Shown piece after piece: positions 34,454-38,616 of a stretch of DNA of 38,616 nucleotides (the stretch's first letter is position 1; every line of letters begins with the position of its first letter). A program made the position numbers and the translations under genes. Source of the stretch: CAYRFQ01 sp964423615 (GTDB taxonomy: Bacteria > Planctomycetota > Planctomycetia > Gemmatales > Gemmataceae); the NCBI GenBank assembly GCA_964423615.1, contig CAYRFQ010000074.1:1-38616 (forward strand), in the 5' to 3' direction. The notes under the pieces are model-generated. The model was not told the DNA's origin. It did not search any database and saw nothing but the letters and a program-made list of their open reading frames with translations.

Positions 34454-35670
34454 CGGTCCAACTCCGCAGCAATAATGTTCAAGCTACCCAACACGGCAAC
34501 GACGTCGCTCAATTGATGTCCCTCGATCAGGTGAGGGAAAATCGAAAAGTGTACAAACGAAGGTGGCCGCGTCCGAGCGCGGTAAGGAAAGCCAGTTCCG
34601 TCGGACACTACGTGGAAACCAAGTTCCCCGTTTGGAGCTTCGACGGCGGCGTAGATTTCTTCAACCGGCGGTTCCCATTGCCGCGTAGGCATGATCAATT
34701 CGAAGTGTTGGATCAAACTTTCGATACTCCGATAAGTCGAAAGTTGATCTGGGAGAACCGCCTTGCTTTCGCTGTCAACGTTAACCGGTCCAGAAGGCAA
34801 GTTTTCAATAGCCTGTTCGATGATGCTCAAGCTCTGCATCATCTCTTCCATGCGGACGAGGTAACGGGCGTAACAATCCCCTGTGCTCATACACGGAACT
34901 TGAAAATCGAACTGGTCGTACACCAGATACGGCTCGTCCTTGCGTAGATCACGGATGACACCGCTCGCTCGAGCGACCGGCCCGGAGCAACTCAAGTCGA
35001 TGGCATTCTCTTTGGTCAAAACGCCAATGTCTTTGGTCCGCTCGATGAAAATTCGATTCCGGTTCAAAAGGCGCGTAAGATCGGCATGAGCTTTCGGGAA
35101 GGTCTTGACGAAATCTCGGACCTTTTCGACGAACACATCATCGACATCGGACATCAAGCCACCAACCCGCGTGAAGCTCGGATGGAATCGTTGTCCGGAG
35201 ACCGTCTCCATGATGTCGTAAACTTTTTCGCGCTGGTTGAACGCATAGAAGAAAGCCGTCAACGCACCCAAATCAAGGCCCACCGCACCGACACAGAGAC
35301 AATGGTCGCTGATACGAGCCAGTTCCCCGAGGATCACGCGGATGTATTTGCACCGTTCGGTCAGTTCGATTCCCATCAACTTTTCGACCGAATTGTGCCA
35401 CGCCAATTCATTATAAAATGGCGAAATATAGTTCATTCGGTCGACGATGGTGACATACTGATTGAAATCGAGGTCTTCACCAAGTTTCTCAAAACCGCTA
35501 TGCAAATAACCAATGTCAGGAACAGCCTTAACGATCTGTTCACCATCCAACGTCAAAATCAATCGAAGAGTCGTATGCGTTGCTGGGTGTTGAGGCCCGA
35601 AGTTTAGAGTCCAGAGATACTCTTGATCTGGGCCTGGCTGTTGTCCAACTTCGGCAAGTTCCAGAGGCAT
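34450..35670 (-). CDS. nuoD: NADH-quinone oxidoreductase subunit D
   Basis: A 406-residue 49-kDa-type subunit that with NuoB forms the quinone reduction site. LNFGPQHPATHTTLRLILTL near the N-terminus holds the conserved quinone-binding His, and PDIGYLHSGFEKLGED follows. The C-terminus ends SDVVAVLGSLNIIAAELDR, the family's last strand. It is separate from NuoC, unlike the NuoCD fusion of enterobacteria. ATG 35670 is preferred; a TTG five codons earlier has no ribosome binding site. The gap to nuoC (192 nt) is the largest in the operon. Confidence 0.94.
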   Translation of the reverse strand: MPLELAEVGQQPGPDQEYLWTLNFGPQHPATHTTLRLILTLDGEQIVKAVPDIGYLHSGFEKLGEDLDFNQYVTIVDRMNYISPFYNELAWHNSVEKLMGIELTERCKYIRVILGELARISDHCLCVGAVGLDLGALTAFFYAFNQREKVYDIMETVSGQRFHPSFTRVGGLMSDVDDVFVEKVRDFVKTFPKAHADLTRLLNRNRIFIERTKDIGVLTKENAIDLSCSGPVARASGVIRDLRKDEPYLVYDQFDFQVPCMSTGDCYARYLVRMEEMMQSLSIIEQAIENLPSGPVNVDSESKAVLPDQLSTYRSIESLIQHFELIMPTRQWEPPVEEIYAAVEAPNGELGFHVVSDGTGFPYRARTRPPSFVHFSIFPHLIEGHQLSDVVAVLGSLNIIAAELDR

Positions 35671-35862
35671 GACATATTCATCCAAGTTAGGAACATAGAA
35701 GGGAACTATCTGCTAATCAGCAGGACCCTTCACCGTAAATCCTTCCTTCAAGCAAAGAAAGGCATATCACTTTACATACTCAAATCTGACAATGCTATGC
35801 ACAGACCAAACTTGTAGTAGCACAGTCAAAAACGCATCTTTCGAATGCACCACAAAACCGAT

Positions 35863-36357
35863 TTAACCTTCCGCCCGAGTTATGACCGGAAAGTTGTGCC
35901 GTTCACCCTTACCGCGAAGTGGATAATCTTTTCGGAGCGGGAAACTCGAGAACTCTGGCGGCATAAGAATCCGTCGCAAATCAGGGTGGCCTTCGAACAG
36001 GACGCCGTGCATATCGAAGACTTCACGCTCAAGCCAGTTTGCTCCCTTCCAAAGTGGATAGCACGAAGGGAGCTTTGGGTCGGGATCGTTCACGTAGGTA
36101 CGAACCATGGCTCGCTCGCCAGTGTCGAGGTTGGTAAGTACATAGTTGACGCCATAACGATCCCTGGCGTTGGGATATTTCAGATAGTCGACGCTGTTAA
36201 TCTCAGCCAACATGTTGAAGCCTGCGCTCTCCTTGAGAAATTGTAAAACTTCGTAGAGGCGTTCGGCTGGTACTATAACACGACGGTTGTTACGGAACTC
36301 GGAAAGCTCGATAACGTCGTCGCCAAATTGTTGTTTCAAGAGATCGTCGAAGGCCAC
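35863..36357 (-). CDS. nuoC: NADH-quinone oxidoreductase subunit C
   Basis: A 164-residue 30-kDa-type subunit of the complex I connecting module. The family signature EREVFDMHGVLFEGHPDLRR (110-129) and the end PLRKDYPLRGKGE are present. The start is a GTG at 36357, 36 nt after nuoB, with an AGAGAGAA stretch upstream. It is a stand-alone protein and not fused to NuoD. Confidence 0.93.
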   Translation of the reverse strand: MAFDDLLKQQFGDDVIELSEFRNNRRVIVPAERLYEVLQFLKESAGFNMLAEINSVDYLKYPNARDRYGVNYVLTNLDTGERAMVRTYVNDPDPKLPSCYPLWKGANWLEREVFDMHGVLFEGHPDLRRILMPPEFSSFPLRKDYPLRGKGERHNFPVITRAEG

Positions 36358-36393
36358 AACTGTTTCTCTCTTGCGAAAAGTCCAAATTTCCAG

Positions 36394-37002
36394 CTACACA
36401 AGATTGATCCGTCGGAATTGCGTCGCGGTAGAACTATCCCCCGGCGATACGACCGTGTTATCCGGGAACTCTTCGACAGGATTGGGACCGCGATGTTCTG
36501 TTCGGTCACGAAACTCAGAACCGGTCAAGGTTCCAGTCTTACGAACAACACGTTGTTGAATGTCGATGAGGGCTTGGATCAACTGTTCGGGTCGCGGAGG
36601 ACAACCAGGAACGTAGGAGTCGACTGGGATGAAACGATCAATGCCTTGGACGACGGCGTATGTGTCGAAAACACCACCTGAGGATGCACACGCACCCATC
36701 GAAATACACCACTTTGGTTCGGGCATCTGTTGCCAAATCCGTTGCAGAACTGGCAACATCTTCATAACCACACGACCAGCCACAATCATCAGATCACACT
36801 GACGCGGGCTAAAACGCATGGCCTCCGAACCGAAACGAGCTAGGTCGTATCGCGAAGCCGTGGTTGCCATGAGTTCGATCCCACAACAAGCCGTCGCAAA
36901 CGGCATCGGCCACAAACTATTCGAGCGAGCCCAGTTGGGCACTGTATTAACGAGGTCGTTAAGTCGAGTAACGAAGACACCGCCTTCGGAATCTACCGCC
37001 AT
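36394..37002 (-). CDS. nuoB: NADH-quinone oxidoreductase subunit B
   Basis: A 202-residue subunit carrying the terminal [4Fe-4S] cluster N2, which donates electrons to quinone. All four ligands are visible: tandem Cys39 and Cys40 in FATACCGIELMATTASRYD, Cys105 in SMGACASSGG and Cys134 in VPGCPPRPE. ATG 37002 is chosen because it overlaps the nuoA end by 10 nt and has AAAAGGGG upstream; the frame stays open to 37137, but those codons overlap nuoA and encode nothing family-like. The last 40 residues are a variable tail. Confidence 0.94.
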   Translation of the reverse strand: MAVDSEGGVFVTRLNDLVNTVPNWARSNSLWPMPFATACCGIELMATTASRYDLARFGSEAMRFSPRQCDLMIVAGRVVMKMLPVLQRIWQQMPEPKWCISMGACASSGGVFDTYAVVQGIDRFIPVDSYVPGCPPRPEQLIQALIDIQQRVVRKTGTLTGSEFRDRTEHRGPNPVEEFPDNTVVSPGDSSTATQFRRINLV

Positions 37003-37400
37003 CGGAAAACCCCTTTTTTCAAGTCGTAAATGTAAGCAATCGCTAGCAGTCCCAAGAACACAAGCACGGAACAGAAAATCGTCCTTTGCATCGCGACAGG
37101 TAACCATGCTTGATCTTGGTAAGCTGCAACAACCCATGGATAGAGAAACAATAGTTCAACATCGAATACCAAAAACATGATAGCGATCAAGTAGTACTTG
37201 ATGTCAAATCTTTGTCGTGCTGAACCGACCGGGTCCATTCCCGACTCGTAAGTCATGTTCTTGACAGCCGTGTTTTTGCGAGGCCCCAGGAAATGAGCTA
37301 CGACGAGGGCGGAAATGGCAAAGCCGATGATCACGACGAGGTAGATGAAAATCGGATAGTAATAAACCAGGTTGAAACCTTCGTCGAGATTCGTTTCCAT
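36993..37400 (-). CDS. nuoA: NADH-quinone oxidoreductase subunit A
   Basis: A 135-residue membrane subunit with three helices (about 13-36, 68-88, 99-122). The family signature KNMTYESGMDPVGSARQRFD (47-66) with the following IKYYLIAIMFLVFDVELLFL (67-86) is present, including the Asp/Glu pair in the second helix. It is the first gene of the operon. The ATG at 37400 has a GAGGG 4-5 nt upstream. Control elements lie within the 200 bp before it. Confidence 0.94.
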   Translation of the reverse strand: METNLDEGFNLVYYYPIFIYLVVIIGFAISALVVAHFLGPRKNTAVKNMTYESGMDPVGSARQRFDIKYYLIAIMFLVFDVELLFLYPWVVAAYQDQAWLPVAMQRTIFCSVLVFLGLLAIAYIYDLKKGVFRWR

Positions 37401-37481
37401 GACACCCTCGTTGGCGACAATTCGACACTGACTGATTTGCAGTCAAGTTATAAGTCTCAGCACGAACGGCAATTCCAGAGT

Positions 37482-37499
37482 TTGTGATTTTTTTCACAA
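37482..37499. promoter_or_regulatory. CRP/FNR-like palindrome upstream of nuoA
   Basis: TTGTGA-N6-TCACAA is an exact inverted repeat with the spacing and half-site of the E. coli CRP consensus TGTGA-N6-TCACA; FNR-family sites (TTGAT-N4-ATCAA) are related but differ. It lies 82 bp upstream of nuoA. A TATAAC (minus strand, 37452-37447) could be the -10 box of the promoter below it. Which regulator binds is unknown. Confidence 0.5.
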
Positions 37500-37507
37500 G
37501 CCCTTCG

Positions 37508-37531
37508 AAAAAGAAAACCCGCAAGCGGGTT
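37508..37531 (-). terminator. Terminator-like hairpin in the nuo upstream region
   Basis: Read on the minus strand, AACCCG-CTTG-CGGGTT is followed by TTCTTTTT, the form of an intrinsic terminator, 108 nt before nuoA. Nothing on the minus strand lies upstream in this window except the divergent gene's antisense, so it may block antisense transcription or act as an attenuator in a longer nuo leader. Confidence 0.55.
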
Positions 37532-37603
37532 GAGAAAGTCTTTTGACTACATGTACATTCTAGAGGAGGAGGAAAAGGGGTCAAGCGAAAAGGGAGCGTC
37601 CAG

Positions 37604-38518
37604 ATGATGTCGGCGAAAAACACAGCAGAGGAAAAAGAGGGGAATAATTCCAGGAAAAACTTGGGGCGCAGAAGCTTCTTGAAGTGGGGGCTCGGGACGG
37701 CTGTCGCCGGTCTGGTGGGGTGGGGAGGTTACGCTTGTGGGCTTGAACCGCACTGGGTGCAAGTTGTGCGTCGTAGACTCCCGATTCGTTATCTTCCCTC
37801 TGGTTTGGAGGGGAAAACACTCGTCCAAATTAGCGACCTCCACGTCGGGCCTGTGGTCGATCGGGATTACATAATCGCAACGTTGGAACGCGTCAACTCG
37901 CTCGAACCTGACATCCTTGTCATCACCGGCGACTTCATGACTTGCGATGGAAACGAGCAACTCGACCAGCTACAAGTCGTCTTGGAACACTTGAAGCCTG
38001 CCAACTTGGCCGCCTTGGCCATTTTTGGAAACCACGATTACGGTGAGCGCTGGATGCGCGACGACGTGGCGGACCACCTGGCTCGTCGTTTGCCCAATCT
38101 GGGCATTCGAGTTTTACGCAACGAAGTGGCCACGGTGGATGGACTTTGTGTCGCGGGAATCGATGATTATTGGGGAACAAATTTCCACCCGTCGGAGGCG
38201 TTGACCTCTCTCCGCGCGGACCAGGCCAATCTGGTCTTGTGTCACAATCCCGACGTCTGTGACCTGGACGTCTGGGATGGCTACCAAGGTTGGATTCTGA
38301 GCGGACATACCCACGGTGGCCAGTGTCGTTTCCCTTTCGTTGGAGCCCCCATTCTGCCCGTGAAGAACAAAAAGTATGTGAGTGGTGAACTCGATTTACA
38401 AGATGGCCGAAGGCTCTACATCAACCCGGGTGTGGGATATCTACGCCGGGTGCGATTCTGCGTGCGGCCCGAGATCACTGTCTTCACACTCACGCGTGAC
38501 TCCGCCAACGAACAATAG
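37604..38518 (+). CDS. Metallophosphoesterase with Tat-type signal
   Basis: A 304-residue calcineurin-like phosphoesterase. The N-terminus carries GRRSFLKWGLGTAVAGLVGW (about 21-40), close to the twin-arginine signal S/T-R-R-x-F-L-K, so the protein is probably exported folded across the membrane. The catalytic metal-binding motifs are complete and in order: SDLHVG, ITGDFMTCDGN, FGNHDYGERW, LCHNPDV and SGHTHGGQ. The arrangement resembles YkuE/YaeI, which act on phosphodiesters such as UDP-diacylglucosamine-like or lipid substrates in some bacteria; the substrate here is unknown. The ATG at 37604 has GGGAG 7 nt upstream. It is divergent from the nuo operon. Confidence 0.88.
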   Translation: MMSAKNTAEEKEGNNSRKNLGRRSFLKWGLGTAVAGLVGWGGYACGLEPHWVQVVRRRLPIRYLPSGLEGKTLVQISDLHVGPVVDRDYIIATLERVNSLEPDILVITGDFMTCDGNEQLDQLQVVLEHLKPANLAALAIFGNHDYGERWMRDDVADHLARRLPNLGIRVLRNEVATVDGLCVAGIDDYWGTNFHPSEALTSLRADQANLVLCHNPDVCDLDVWDGYQGWILSGHTHGGQCRFPFVGAPILPVKNKKYVSGELDLQDGRRLYINPGVGYLRRVRFCVRPEITVFTLTRDSANEQ

Positions 38519-38595
38519 AGCGGTTTCCGCTTGGGTTGGGCACATGCGTAGAATGAAAGTGGAGAACACGTTTCTCTATTTCTTGGAGGTTTGTC

Positions 38596-38616
38596 ATGAA
38601 ACCCTACTCCGTCGAT
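38596..38616 (+). CDS. Start of a gene cut by the window edge, probably an IS630-type transposase
   Basis: Only seven codons are inside the window (MKPYSVD), with GGAGG 6 nt upstream (38585-38589). This beginning is typical of the helix-turn-helix domain of IS630-family transposases (M-K-P-Y-S-x-D-L/F-R), so the metallophosphoesterase may be followed by an insertion sequence. Seven residues are not proof; the sequence beyond the edge is needed. Confidence 0.4.

Noticed and set aside
37003..37137. Longer NuoB from an upstream start
   Set aside because: The extra 45 residues overlap nuoA and match nothing in NuoB; the ATG at 37002 has a ribosome binding site and the usual family start.
37530..37559. 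Promoter for the metallophosphoesterase (TTGAGA and TACATT, 18 bp apart)
   Set aside because: Both boxes are weak matches and such pairs are common by chance in AT-rich DNA; not listed as a feature.

Overview
The window looks like a stretch of a Planctomycetota chromosome, probably of the Gemmatales/Pirellulales type. This rests on lineage-typical families: a Gly/Tyr/Cys-rich secreted protein ending in a TIGR03000-like domain, an ECF sigma factor next to a membrane Ser/Thr kinase, a sigma-70 factor with an unusual N-terminal extension, and several secreted proteins with no recognisable family. No rRNA, tRNA or CRISPR array is visible. The assignment is by family resemblance read by eye; no search was run.

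Layout. Positions 1-629 hold no convincing gene. A methyltransferase and a CvpA-like membrane protein follow on the minus strand (630-2115). A promoter-like site and the TIGR03000-type protein (2685-3620, plus) end at a strong terminator. The atypical sigma-70 factor (4158-5849, minus) is followed by a gene-poor, AT-richer stretch of 1.3 kb. Next come a secreted protein (7188-8552, plus) and an RlmL-like RNA methyltransferase (8805-9947, minus). An acyl carrier protein, a ketosynthase-like protein without the catalytic cysteine, and an intact ketosynthase form a plus-strand cluster (10444-12854) that ends at a perfect 40-bp palindrome. On the minus strand come a secreted coiled protein, a Ser/Thr kinase, an ECF sigma factor, an iron-type alcohol dehydrogenase and a small phospholipase D-like protein (12962-18905). 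A secreted protein with Ig-like segments (19272-20987, plus) ends at a hairpin shared with the next operon.

The right half (21086-37400, minus) is a complete 14-gene respiratory complex I operon, read nuoA-B-C-D-E-F-(lipoprotein)-G-H-I-J-K-L-M-N. NuoE, NuoF and NuoG, the NADH-oxidising module, keep their iron-sulfur ligands, so the enzyme should oxidise NADH, reduce quinone and pump protons. It shows departures from textbook subunits: NuoJ is more than twice the usual length with a predicted coiled-coil insert, NuoH carries a charged insert, NuoK has an acidic tail, NuoG has lost most of its C-terminal domain, and a putative lipoprotein gene sits between nuoF and nuoG. Upstream of nuoA are a CRP/FNR-like palindrome and a terminator-like hairpin.

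A divergent Tat-type metallophosphoesterase (37604-38518) and the first seven codons of a probable IS630-type transposase close the window. The most interesting material is the remodelled complex I and its control region, then the multi-HTH sigma factor and the ketosynthase pair. No clearly new defence or mobile system was found.
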